Positions 50,977 to 61,697 of a stretch of DNA of 64,000 bases are shown in pieces. Position 1 is the stretch's first letter. Each line of letters starts with the position of its first letter. This DNA is from Acidobacteriota bacterium (GTDB taxonomy: Bacteria; Acidobacteriota; Terriglobia; Bryobacterales; UBA6623): contig WGMB01000001.1 of NCBI GenBank assembly GCA_016125275.1, forward strand, positions 310,001 through 374,000. Reading direction: 5' to 3'. The notes below the pieces were generated by a model that had not been told where the DNA came from, searched no databases, and saw nothing but the letters and a program-made list of their open reading frames with translations. Position numbers and translations under genes: made by a program.

Positions 50977-52028
50977 CAGTCTTGCTCCTCGGTTGTCAGC
51001 AGCGACGACGCCCGGGTGGTGATCTTGTCGATGTGCACGAAGCGCCCACGCCGCAATTGAAGGGCCGGCTTGCCCTGCACCACGCCGAACTGCCGGGCGG
51101 ACTTGGAGCCGTCGCTCTCGGGCTCGGCGTTGGTGAAGACCTGCACATAAGGCAGTTGCTCGAGAGTCAAGGCCACGTCTCGTGCGCCCGGCTTGCGGCC
51201 AGGCTTGCCGGGCGTCCACTGCGCGCTGGCGCCGATGTTGGCGGCGGTTTGCTGGACGTTCAGCGTCCTCTTGGCGCTGTCGCGCCAGGGAACGTTGATG
51301 TTGACCGGGTCGCCCTGCGGAGTCTTCGCGAAGACTCCGTCGAAGCCGCGGAGGTTGACCTTGTTGCCCGGCTCGACGCCGAAGCGCATGGCCACATCGG
51401 GCTCGCGGACCTCGACCTGGGTCGGCAGGCCCGCAAACAGCGCGATCATCACGTCGCGGGAGACGGGCTCCTTGCGGAGGATGGCCATGGACTTGTTGAG
51501 CAGCCCCTGCTTCTTCTTGGCTCGGACGACGAGATCGGGCCAGCGGCGCACCAGCTCGGAGCGGATCAGCATGCCGGTCATGGGCTCCTTGCCGGCGGTC
51601 CAAGGGACGCCCGGGTTTTGTTCCTTGACGATGGCTTCGAGTTGGTGGTCCAGGCCGTCGCGGATGAGCGTCAGGGCGGCCGCTGCAAAGGTCAGGTCGC
51701 TGGTCCCGATGCCCGCAACGGAGAGAGCGCCGTCCACGAGGCGGTCGGTCCAGGTAGGGTCCACATAGAAGAAGCGGATGGACTCCGGAGGGAGCAAAGC
51801 CGGGTCGGGGACCAAGTGGGTGAGCGGCACGCCGCGCAGCAGACGCAAGCCCACCAGCCAGGTGCGCAGGCGTTCCGGGATGTCCACGTAGTAGTCGAAC
51901 GGCCCTTCGAAGTGATCGGGAGGAGTGACGACCAAACCGTCCGGTCCGGATTCGAACTGGAACTTCTGCACCCAGTCCTGCAACTGCTGGACGGAGGTCT
52001 TGTCGGAAAGCGGTTGGTACATAGCCAT
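50976..52028 (-). CDS. Unknown protein of the five-gene operon (350 aa)
   Basis: 350 residues, cytosolic by appearance. The first part, about 15-120, contains FEGPFDYYVDIPERLRTWLVGLRLLRGVPLTHLVPDPALLPPESIRFFYVDPTWTDRLVDGALSVAGIGTSDL, which breaks up (over 20 residues, positions given only) into an N-terminal domain with strongly conserved-looking aromatic and Pro residues; a helical region with KKKQGLLNKS and a C-terminal domain (MIALFAGLPTQVEVREPD) follow. No cofactor motif. The ribosome site AGGAGG overlaps the stop codon of the upstream gene, so the genes are read in sequence. Family unknown; related phrases (VPLTHLVPD, PESIRFFYVD) suggest to me a conserved partner protein of the same cluster elsewhere, not checked. 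Confidence 0.83.
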   Translation of the reverse strand: MAMYQPLSDKTSVQQLQDWVQKFQFESGPDGLVVTPPDHFEGPFDYYVDIPERLRTWLVGLRLLRGVPLTHLVPDPALLPPESIRFFYVDPTWTDRLVDGALSVAGIGTSDLTFAAAALTLIRDGLDHQLEAIVKEQNPGVPWTAGKEPMTGMLIRSELVRRWPDLVVRAKKKQGLLNKSMAILRKEPVSRDVMIALFAGLPTQVEVREPDVAMRFGVEPGNKVNLRGFDGVFAKTPQGDPVNINVPWRDSAKRTLNVQQTAANIGASAQWTPGKPGRKPGARDVALTLEQLPYVQVFTNAEPESDGSKSARQFGVVQGKPALQLRRGRFVHIDKITTRASSLLTTEEQD

Positions 52029-52041
52029 GCTTCGATTCCTC

Positions 52042-53553
52042 CTAGTGGGACTTCGTGATCGCCACGACCTCGGCGAACGCCTCGTGTAGGACCTGTTCGC
52101 CGATCGAGCCGATCTCGATCTGGCCGATGGGGGACTGCTCGATGCCGGCGAGCTGTTCGATCTGGTTCATCACGCTCTGCTTCCAAGGGGCGCTCTGGGC
52201 GGCGATGCCGGTGAAGTCGGCCTGGCCCGGCTGCAGCAGTTGCAACTCGTTCTTGAGCATCTGCTGGTTGCCTGGCAGGGTGTAGGGATCGTCCCACCAC
52301 TCGGGGTCCACCACCCAGTCGGGCCGCCGCAAGGCGTCGGGCAGCTTGTCGATGGCCACGGGAACCTCGATCTCGGGCAGGATCGGCCCGAACTTGATCT
52401 GGTGCAGGTCCTCGGCCAAGCCTTCGCCGGCGAGGGTGGACAGGCGGCCGATCTCGAAGGCGGCGGCGTGGGAATAGTCCGGCGGGTCTCCATGTTGCGC
52501 GCCGTCGAACTCTTCGGGCGCCGGCCGGACCGCGAAGCCCCGGCTGCGTAGCGGCGGCGCGAAGGGCCGCAGCGGCCCGCGGTACTCCACTTGCGTGCCG
52601 TCCTGCTGCAATTGCGCGGGAGGCAGCAGGTAGCCCGCGTCGTCGAGCATGGCGGCGAAGCCCCCCGAGAGCTCCGGCTCACCTGCGGCGTGACCCTTGG
52701 GCAGGTTGCCGAAGCGCAGCACGCCTCCGTGTGGGCGCACCCGGATGGCCTTGATGACCTCCTCGAAGTCGCCTCCCGTGCTCGGCGTGAAGCTCCAGTA
52801 GTGCAGCACGATCAACGGCGTGGTGGCGCCGGAGGGGTTCTGGAGGTCCGTGCGCTGCTCCAGGGAGACCAAGTACGCGTAGTGCGGCTCGGGCTTGTCG
52901 CCCGAGGCGTCGGGCAGCCTGCCGCTGACCACCACGGCCAGGTCGCGGTCGTCGTCGAGCTTCGCCAGGGGATTGTCCTGCGCGGCTCGGCGGACGTGGC
53001 ACAGCAGAGGGACGTCGTCGAGTGAGAGGACCTTTTGGAGCGTCGTCGTGGGGGCGAAGACGACGTCGATCGCGGTGGAATCGGTGAGTCCGGCGGCCTT
53101 GAAACGGGCATAGGCCTTAGGATGGGTGGTCTTGACCCCGGCTACGGTGGTCGGCGTGATCGGCTGGGCGTCGCCGCCCCGAGCGAAGCGGCGGCCGATC
53201 TCGGATTGCTTGAGCAGCAGCAGCGCCAGCCAAGGCGAACCGGGCTTGGGCCCGACGCGCTCCCATGGCAGCGTGCGTCGTTTGAGGGCGATGTGCGGCA
53301 GAAACTCGTCGGGGGAGGTGTCGCTCCCGGGCGAGGGGAAAACGCCGACGATGTCGGAGTCGAGCAGCGTCGTCTGCGGCCCTTCCACGCGCAGGTGGAC
53401 GGAGGCGCTCCCGGAAACGTTCAGCAGATCGACCTTGCCGCCGCCGTTCTTGGGGCGCGTGAGCGTTTGCGAGATGTCGATCTGGATCTGCTGGCCCGAA
53501 TCGACGAGCGGATCGCAGGCGTTGAAGACTTGGGTGGCGTCGGGGTTGCTCAT
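52042..53553 (-). CDS. Unknown protein of the five-gene operon (503 aa)
   Basis: 503 residues without signal peptide or membrane helices. The first 100 residues are beta-rich (QQIQIDISQTL, SGSASVHLRVEGPQTTLLDSD, VFPSPGSDTSPDEFLPHIALKRRTLPWERVGP), followed by a mixed domain (PWLALLLLKQSEIGRRF, VVVSGRLPDASGDKPEPHYAYLVSLEQR, LIVLHYWSFTPSTGGDFEEVIKAIRVRPHGG) and a helical C-terminus (AAAFEIGRLSTLAGEGLAE ... KQSVMNQIEQLAGIEQSPIGQIEIGSIGEQVL). No enzyme motif is evident. The ATG overlaps the stop of the giant upstream gene by 4 nt and lacks its own strong ribosome site, so it depends on coupling. Family not recognised. Confidence 0.83.
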   Translation of the reverse strand: MSNPDATQVFNACDPLVDSGQQIQIDISQTLTRPKNGGGKVDLLNVSGSASVHLRVEGPQTTLLDSDIVGVFPSPGSDTSPDEFLPHIALKRRTLPWERVGPKPGSPWLALLLLKQSEIGRRFARGGDAQPITPTTVAGVKTTHPKAYARFKAAGLTDSTAIDVVFAPTTTLQKVLSLDDVPLLCHVRRAAQDNPLAKLDDDRDLAVVVSGRLPDASGDKPEPHYAYLVSLEQRTDLQNPSGATTPLIVLHYWSFTPSTGGDFEEVIKAIRVRPHGGVLRFGNLPKGHAAGEPELSGGFAAMLDDAGYLLPPAQLQQDGTQVEYRGPLRPFAPPLRSRGFAVRPAPEEFDGAQHGDPPDYSHAAAFEIGRLSTLAGEGLAEDLHQIKFGPILPEIEVPVAIDKLPDALRRPDWVVDPEWWDDPYTLPGNQQMLKNELQLLQPGQADFTGIAAQSAPWKQSVMNQIEQLAGIEQSPIGQIEIGSIGEQVLHEAFAEVVAITKSH

Positions 53554-56500
53554 GCTTCGAAGTCCAGGTCGAGAGTGGAGGTCGCCGGACGGGCGGGCTC
53601 CGGCTGCCGGTCGTCGGTCATGTCCCAATGGGCCGAGGAGCTCAGCCAAGCGAAGGTTTCGCGCTGGCTCTGAGGCCGCCACACCGCGGCGCAAAGCCGC
53701 CATTGCGGGCCCAGATCGACGTCGAGGGTCCAGGGCTCGTCCGCCCGGACGGCCATCGTGAGCGCCAGCCGGTCCGGCCGCGTGACGGTGAGTAGCGAGC
53801 CGAGCTCTGCGTCGAGGCTGCGCCAGCGGATTTGCGTCGGGTCGGGCTCGGCTTCGCCTCCCACCGGCTCGCAGTAGACGACCAGCGTCCCGTTGGGCGG
53901 CACGGCCGGGAAGTGGACACGCATGTTCGGCGCCGCACGCAACAGGTCCGCGCCGACCCAGGGGTCGAGCGCAGCGACGGGCTCGCCGACGGAGCTGGAG
54001 GCCTCCACCACGCAGCCGTGCCCGGCGAAGGAGCGGGCGCTCAGAGCGGTCAATAGCGAATCCAGCTCGACGCCGACGGCTTCCACAGCGCGCGCCGGGC
54101 CCGCGGCGCCTGTCAGGACCGGGCGGGCCGGGGCGACCGGAGCCGCGACGCCTTCGCCGAAGAACACCGCCTGCCGTGCGCGCGGCGGGATCGGCCCGGA
54201 GTGGTTCGCGGGCAGGTAGAGGTCAGCCACCGGCTGGCCCTGGGTTCCCAGGAAAACGGCGCGCACGATCTGGGCGCCCTTGAGGGTCAGCGAGCCGCGG
54301 ACGGCCCGCTCGGCCGCCATTTCGAGGTGAACGGCCTCGCCGGTTGTTACCTGAGCCTGCGACTGGTCCCGGGCGCCCACTCGCTGCAGCGGCAGCCGGA
54401 CGGACTTGGCCAGCGTCAGGGAAGGCCGCAAACCGACCGCGACGGGCCGAATCGTCGGCCGCGGCGCTGCCGGAACGCGTGGCGGAACCGTCCGCAAGGC
54501 GATGTCACGCATCTCGATGCGGCGGACCGGCGACGGCGGCGGCGTGACGACAGGGATATTCGCCGGGCGCGTGGCAAAGCCTGAGCCTGCCAGGGCGGCC
54601 AGCTTAGTCGGCCTATCGAGCGTGACGCTGCGGATCGCCAATTGCAGGGGCTTGGCGACGCGGGCCTGGATGCGCTCGCGCACCAGCAGCTTGCGGTTGA
54701 GCGTCAGGCTGGGACGCTGCGAAGGCGCTTTGAAGACTCTGCCTCCCGCGCCCAGAATGAGCTGGGGCTTCGGCGCGCGCAGCGTGAGCGTCCTCGATGG
54801 AGCCGCCAGCGGCAAGGGGTAACGCTCATCGCCCAGCGACGGCTCCTCGGTGGTGAGGATGTCCCAGTCCTTGGCCTCCGCCGGCTCGAACTTCGGTAGG
54901 TAGGTGAACGACAGCCCCTCGGTGAGGTCGACGACCGCTTCGTCGGTCTTGACCTGCCCGATCAGGGCCTTGGCGAACGAGTCCGGCTGGGCCACTTGGA
55001 TCTCCGCGCCGAACTGCGCCGCGGGGAAGGCGTCGTCGAGCAACGCGGGGAGGGCCTGGCCGACCTGCGGACCCTCGATGCGCAGGGTCGAGTCAAGGTC
55101 GTCGGCGTTGGGGCACAGCGGCAGGTCGACGCTGGAACTGATCGAGACGGCGTTGGGCGGGAACGGCCCGACCAGCGCCTGGATTGCGCCCAACGGGAGC
55201 CGGGTGCGGACGGAGAAAGCGAACTCCGAGCCGACGCGGATCGGGTCGGAAGCGCTGACGCCTTCCTGCGCATCGCTCTCGGACTCGGCCTTGGCCGTGC
55301 GTCCCCACAGCAGATCCAGACGGAACAGGCCGGCCCGATCGGCAGTCGAAAGAGCCGCCACACGGGCGCCCTCGGCGCTCCACGGATCGGACTCCACGCC
55401 GAGCTGCTTCTCGAAGAAGTCCGGGATCGGCAGCGGCGGCGTACCGTTGAGCTGGTCGCCGAACTCGATGTCGAAACTCACCAGCAGCAGGTCGATCGTG
55501 GCGACGCCGCCGAGCGGGGGAGTGTGGATCTCGAGCTTGACGCCGATCTCATGGCGGCCCATGAACTCGAACCAAACCACGACGCCGAGCCGCCCTTGGA
55601 TGAAGAACGGGTCCCACTGGATGTAGACGTCGATATAGACGTCCAGCCCGGCGCCGATGCCGGCGAACTCGGCCGACAGAGACACCGACGCGCCCGCCAT
55701 CATCGCCTGGGGCGTGGTGGCGAAGTAGCACTGCACGGACATCTTGATGAAGCCGTACACGGTGGCCGTCACGCCCACCCGGTCGAGCTGCGGATAGTGC
55801 TCGGGGACGGGGAAGGAGTTGTGGTAGCCGCCGATCGAGAACACGAAGTCGCCGGCGTGCTGGCCGCTGTGCCAAGCGGCCAAGCCGAACTGCCCGTGCA
55901 GGCTGAAGATGTCCGGGTGGATGACGTAACTGTTGTGCGACAGCCCGGCGATGAGCTCGAAGACTTCCTGGTTGGCCGTAGCCTGAATTTCGAGCTCGAA
56001 GTAGGCCACCGGATTGATGCCGAAGGCGGCCGAACCGAGGATCTGCAGCGAGAAGCTCGGGAACCCGATGACGACGACTAGCTTGCCCTGGATGAAGCCG
56101 AAGGAGAGGAACTGGACGCCGGCGGCGATCCAGTTTTGCCCTTGGGCGGGGAGGAACTGCTTGCCCAAGGTCTTGAGCGCTTCGCTCGGCCCGCCGCCCA
56201 GCGCGATTTCGCCGCGCATCACCCGCATGAAGGGGTTGTCCGAGATCGGACCCGGCGGGGGCAGCAGGCGATTGTAGCCGAAGCCGCCGGCGATGCCTGT
56301 GATGAACAGGTAGGGCGGTCCGCCCAACGGGGCCACCAGCGAGGCGAACAGGAACAGCGACTCGGAATCGTTGGGCAGCTTGGTGTAGCCGCCGATGGCC
56401 GAGAGCTCGAAGAAGTCGACGACCGAGACGACCGCCGCTCCTACATAGTCGTTGTCGATCTCGGCGAAATGGCCCGCCAGCTTGATGCCGCCGACGTCCA

Positions 56501-58541
56501 TGCTCAGCCCCAGGCCATGCAGAAAGGGCGTGGGCGCGGTGTTGCTGAACGGGATGCGAACGCCCAGCTCATAGGGCGTGACGCTCACCGGGCCAAGCGT
56601 GAATGCCGCGTCGAGCGCGATCTCCAGGGCGTTCTGATCGACCTCCACGTAAAGGGTGCTCAGCTCCAGCGGGCCGATGGTTTGCTGGATCGGAATCTGA
56701 CCGCCGCCGCTCGGGATGATCTTGTCGGGCGGTTGCCACTCGACGGCGAGGGAGAAGCCCGGAGCCTCGGTCATGTCGCCCAGCAAGGCGCCGGCGACAC
56801 CGCCCGCGCCCGCGCCGGAGGGGTCGATGCGGACGTCCTCGAGACGGAACTTCACTGACTGCAGGGGCTCGGCGTTGGCCAGCGAGAGCTTGGCGTCGAG
56901 CCCCGCCTTGCCGATCCGCACCGGCGAATCCTTCAGCGCCTCGGCGACCTTGTCGAGCTTCAGCTCGGCCTGGACGACCGCGCCGGATTCGAGGTCGATC
57001 ACAAAGAGGTCGCCCAACTCCAGCGCGTCCTGGTCGCCGACGGCCGCCAGAATGGCCGCCACGATCGCCTGCGGGTCCGGGCTCTGGTTGCGAATCGCGG
57101 CGCTGAGAATGGACTGCAACGCGGCGACGATGTCCTGCGCCGGCGTGCCGCTAGAGGCCGCCGCGATCAGCGACAGCACTTCGTCGAAGGCTTGCTCGGG
57201 CGTGTTGGGCGAAGGGATGGGGCCGCCGCCCGTGGGCGGAAACGCCAAGCCGAGGGGGGGCGTGGTCGGCAGCGTAATTTCGTAGCCGACAGGCAGCCCT
57301 TGCGTGAGCAGCAGGTCGAACTTGAGCGGGCCGCCGAAGCCGGCCGTGGCCGTCAGGGTTTCGCTGAAGAGCGTGAGCTTGGTGGGATTGGTTCCCGAGG
57401 CGGACATCCAGCCCGGCAGGGGGTAGGAGCTGAGGTTGGCGGGATTGTCGAGCAGGTTCGGCCGTGTCAGCGTCCCGCCGGAGCTCTTTGCCAGCGGAAT
57501 GGTCAGCTTGGACTGACCGTTCTGCAGGCGAATGACCAGTTGCAGCTTGTTGCCGTCGAGCGCGTCTTCCTCGATGCCCAAGAAGGCGCCGGGAGTGGTG
57601 GGCGCCAGTGAACCGGCGCTGTCGGCCAGACTGGGCAGGCTGCCGGCGGAAGGCGGCTCGTCGATGGGGAAGAACAGGGAGCCGTCGAGGAAACTGGAGC
57701 TCTCGTTGCCTGTCAGCAGGGCGCGCAGATGCCACAGGCACGTCAGCGCCCCTTGCGCCCCGCCGTCGAACTTGAGCACGGAATCCACCCAGGGGTCGAA
57801 GTCCGGCGCTTGGCCCATGTTGGCCGCCCCGAAGAAGGGGAAAGGCGCGATGGGGCCGCCCGGAGGGCCTCCGAAGATGGGGAAGAGGTGCTTGTCGATC
57901 CGGTCGAAGAAGGTGTCGCCGCCGGTGGTCTGGTCGCGCACCCAGGCCTGCAGGATGAAGACCGCCAAGCGAACCGAATCCCAGGCGAGCTGCGGGCCGG
58001 GGATGGTCAGCGTGCGGGCGTTGCTTGCATCGGCGTTGACCGTCAGGCCGACTTGGGTGGGGTTGGGGACCTCCCCTTGCAGCGACGCCGAGTGCAGAAA
58101 GTCCGGAACGGGGATCTTGCCGCCGAAGACGAAGCCCGGCAGGTCTCCGGCGATGTCTCCGTTCTGGATGGTGAGCAGCCGGGCCAGCACCGCGAGGTCG
58201 ATGCTCTGTCCCCCCACCGGAAAATTCGCCGCCGCCCCCAAGCCCAGTCGCAGCGGGTCGGTCTTGCCGCCGGCATTCCAGGCGAAACCGACGCCGACGG
58301 ACGAGCCGAGGTTGATGGGTTCCCATTCGAGCCCAGCCAGGGGAAAAGGCGGCTTCTGTCCGCTCGGTCCCTCCTGGAGGATCGACTGCAAGAGATCGTG
58401 CAAGCGGTCGCGATGCTCGGGCATCGACAGCAGCGACAGATCGAGCGGATCGCCGAACCACGCGAACTGCACGACGCCGTTGTCGTCAAAAAAGGCGATG
58501 AGCTTGCCGAACGCCAACAGGGCCTGAGTAGGGTTCGGCAT
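53550..58541 (-). CDS. Giant DUF6603-like protein of the five-gene operon (1663 aa)
   Basis: 1663 residues, the largest in the window; AAGGAGG lies 6 nt before the stop/start overlap TGATG. There is no signal peptide and no membrane helix. Residues 1-600 alternate amphipathic helices and strands. About 600-1150 is a long beta-rich region of hydrophobic and aromatic strands (ESLFLFASLVAPLGGPPYLFITGIAGGFGYNRLLPPPG, FGFIQGKLVVVIGFPSFSLQILG, FSIGGYHNSFPVPEHYPQLDRVGV, DVYIDVYIQWDPFFIQGRLGVVVW), which resembles DUF6603 proteins of bacteria and fungi; that match is from memory. About 1250-1420 is an Arg/Pro-rich linker, and 1430-1663 a beta domain ending in ATSTLDLDFEA. Function unknown; a scaffold, shell or tail-fibre-like protein is conceivable. 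Confidence 0.85.
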   Translation of the reverse strand: MPNPTQALLAFGKLIAFFDDNGVVQFAWFGDPLDLSLLSMPEHRDRLHDLLQSILQEGPSGQKPPFPLAGLEWEPINLGSSVGVGFAWNAGGKTDPLRLGLGAAANFPVGGQSIDLAVLARLLTIQNGDIAGDLPGFVFGGKIPVPDFLHSASLQGEVPNPTQVGLTVNADASNARTLTIPGPQLAWDSVRLAVFILQAWVRDQTTGGDTFFDRIDKHLFPIFGGPPGGPIAPFPFFGAANMGQAPDFDPWVDSVLKFDGGAQGALTCLWHLRALLTGNESSSFLDGSLFFPIDEPPSAGSLPSLADSAGSLAPTTPGAFLGIEEDALDGNKLQLVIRLQNGQSKLTIPLAKSSGGTLTRPNLLDNPANLSSYPLPGWMSASGTNPTKLTLFSETLTATAGFGGPLKFDLLLTQGLPVGYEITLPTTPPLGLAFPPTGGGPIPSPNTPEQAFDEVLSLIAAASSGTPAQDIVAALQSILSAAIRNQSPDPQAIVAAILAAVGDQDALELGDLFVIDLESGAVVQAELKLDKVAEALKDSPVRIGKAGLDAKLSLANAEPLQSVKFRLEDVRIDPSGAGAGGVAGALLGDMTEAPGFSLAVEWQPPDKIIPSGGGQIPIQQTIGPLELSTLYVEVDQNALEIALDAAFTLGPVSVTPYELGVRIPFSNTAPTPFLHGLGLSMDVGGIKLAGHFAEIDNDYVGAAVVSVVDFFELSAIGGYTKLPNDSESLFLFASLVAPLGGPPYLFITGIAGGFGYNRLLPPPGPISDNPFMRVMRGEIALGGGPSEALKTLGKQFLPAQGQNWIAAGVQFLSFGFIQGKLVVVIGFPSFSLQILGSAAFGINPVAYFELEIQATANQEVFELIAGLSHNSYVIHPDIFSLHGQFGLAAWHSGQHAGDFVFSIGGYHNSFPVPEHYPQLDRVGVTATVYGFIKMSVQCYFATTPQAMMAGASVSLSAEFAGIGAGLDVYIDVYIQWDPFFIQGRLGVVVWFEFMGRHEIGVKLEIHTPPLGGVATIDLLLVSFDIEFGDQLNGTPPLPIPDFFEKQLGVESDPWSAEGARVAALSTADRAGLFRLDLLWGRTAKAESESDAQEGVSASDPIRVGSEFAFSVRTRLPLGAIQALVGPFPPNAVSISSSVDLPLCPNADDLDSTLRIEGPQVGQALPALLDDAFPAAQFGAEIQVAQPDSFAKALIGQVKTDEAVVDLTEGLSFTYLPKFEPAEAKDWDILTTEEPSLGDERYPLPLAAPSRTLTLRAPKPQLILGAGGRVFKAPSQRPSLTLNRKLLVRERIQARVAKPLQLAIRSVTLDRPTKLAALAGSGFATRPANIPVVTPPPSPVRRIEMRDIALRTVPPRVPAAPRPTIRPVAVGLRPSLTLAKSVRLPLQRVGARDQSQAQVTTGEAVHLEMAAERAVRGSLTLKGAQIVRAVFLGTQGQPVADLYLPANHSGPIPPRARQAVFFGEGVAAPVAPARPVLTGAAGPARAVEAVGVELDSLLTALSARSFAGHGCVVEASSSVGEPVAALDPWVGADLLRAAPNMRVHFPAVPPNGTLVVYCEPVGGEAEPDPTQIRWRSLDAELGSLLTVTRPDRLALTMAVRADEPWTLDVDLGPQWRLCAAVWRPQSQRETFAWLSSSAHWDMTDDRQPEPARPATSTLDLDFEA

Positions 58542-59029
58542 CAGGCGCCTCCTTCGGCTTCGATGTCGACGTGGAGCTGATCGGAACCGCAGGAGAAGCC
58601 CAGGATGTTCAACGAGCGGCCGGGCAGGCGGCGCTCGGCCAGCGCCAGGCAACCTTCTAGAACGTCGAGCACCCCGTCCCAGAGCACGCGTTGGAGCTCG
58701 CTGCCCCAGAGCTGGGCAAGTTGGGCGGCCTCACGGCTGTCGGTGTGGATGGTGGCGCCGGCCTGACTGCCGTCGCCCTCGCCGTCCGAGCCGAGAAAGA
58801 AGACGAACTGAAGCAGGCGGCGGCCGGTGGGCTCGGTCTCGACAAAGAGGTCGGCGAGCAGCCAGCCGTCCTTCACGCTGACGCGCAGCGTGGTCAGGTG
58901 CACTAGCAGGAGTTGGCCGTCGCGCTGCCACAGCGCCGAGCGGGCGTTGCTCGGGGCGCCGGCCCGCAGGCGAAACGCCAGCCGCTGGGTGAGCTCGGCC
59001 GAAGGGGTCGACCAGCGCGCTACCGCCAC
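58541..59029 (-). CDS. Small first protein of the five-gene operon (162 aa)
   Basis: 162 residues from a GTG preceded by GGAGGG. It has a mixed alpha/beta pattern (TQRLAFRLRAG, GQLLLVHLTTLRVSVKDGWLLADLFVETEPTGRRLLQFVFFLGS, then helices EAAQLAQLWGSELQRVLWDGVLDVLEGCLALAERR). No family recognised. Its stop overlaps the ATG of the giant gene (TGATG). The reading frame just upstream is closed, but a neighbouring frame (from an ATG at 59102 or GTG at 59123) encodes a coding-like peptide MTFAQKPLSALLRAAPKTSLLG that would lead into this protein if one base were shifted near 59030, so the true N-terminus is uncertain. Confidence 0.75.
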   Translation of the reverse strand: MAVARWSTPSAELTQRLAFRLRAGAPSNARSALWQRDGQLLLVHLTTLRVSVKDGWLLADLFVETEPTGRRLLQFVFFLGSDGEGDGSQAGATIHTDSREAAQLAQLWGSELQRVLWDGVLDVLEGCLALAERRLPGRSLNILGFSCGSDQLHVDIEAEGGA

Positions 59030-59381
59030 GGCGCCCTCCGAGCAGGGAGGTCTTGGGCGCCGCTCGCAACAACGCGGAGAGCGGCTTTTGGGCGAACGTC
59101 ATCTCGTCCGCCGAAGCGGACACGAATCCAAACGGGAGTGGCGGGCATGGGGGGACCTCGCTGCTTCCTGGCTGAAATTCTCGATTTGGGCGCTAGTCGG
59201 TCGCTACATTCAGGGCAACTGTACACGCGATCCCGCGGGCGATCAAGGGAAACTTCGGGGGACCGGAGCGAGGCTTCGAGGTCCGGTGCGAGAAACACCA
59301 CGAAAGGCCCCTTAAACGCAAGAAACCCCGGCGCTTTCGCACCGGGGCTCTTTGCTTCTCCAACCAACCTGGCGTGAGGCT
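59030..59381. other. Intergenic region upstream of the five-gene operon
   Basis: 352 bp. It holds the shifted-frame coding-like stretch (59035-59102), the presumed promoter of the leftward operon (TTGCCC near 59213 on the minus strand is the best -35 candidate, with no clear -10), and the terminator of the radical SAM gene at 59316-59350. No complete gene otherwise. Confidence 0.45.
59316..59350 (-). terminator. Intrinsic terminator of the radical SAM gene
   Basis: Stem CCCCGG (59326-59331) with CCGGGG (59342-59347), extended by GC/GC across one mismatch around a short TTTC/GAAA loop. On the minus strand the stem is followed by TTTCTTGCGTTT. It lies 35 nt beyond the stop of the radical SAM gene and separates it from the five-gene operon. 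The plus-strand side is also T-rich (CTCTTTGCTT). Confidence 0.7.
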
Positions 59382-61514
<2,133 letters not shown>

Positions 61515-61697
61515 TGTGTCTCGCGTCTCCTGGGGCGGACAACCGTCCGCGGATCTCGATGAGTGTAGATTAGGCCGTCGATTTGGCGCGCGCTAGCGGG
61601 CTCTGTCGAATGGCAGTTATTTGCAGCGGATGGCGACTTGGCGGGTTGAATGGGTGCGGCGGCGGAACATTGTGTCGGTTCGATGTAGCGAATGGCG

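Noticed and set aside
47065-59029. A contractile injection system or tailocin.
   Set aside because: No sheath, tube, baseplate, spike or AAA+ ATPase genes are recognisable among the five genes; the size and coupling alone are not evidence.
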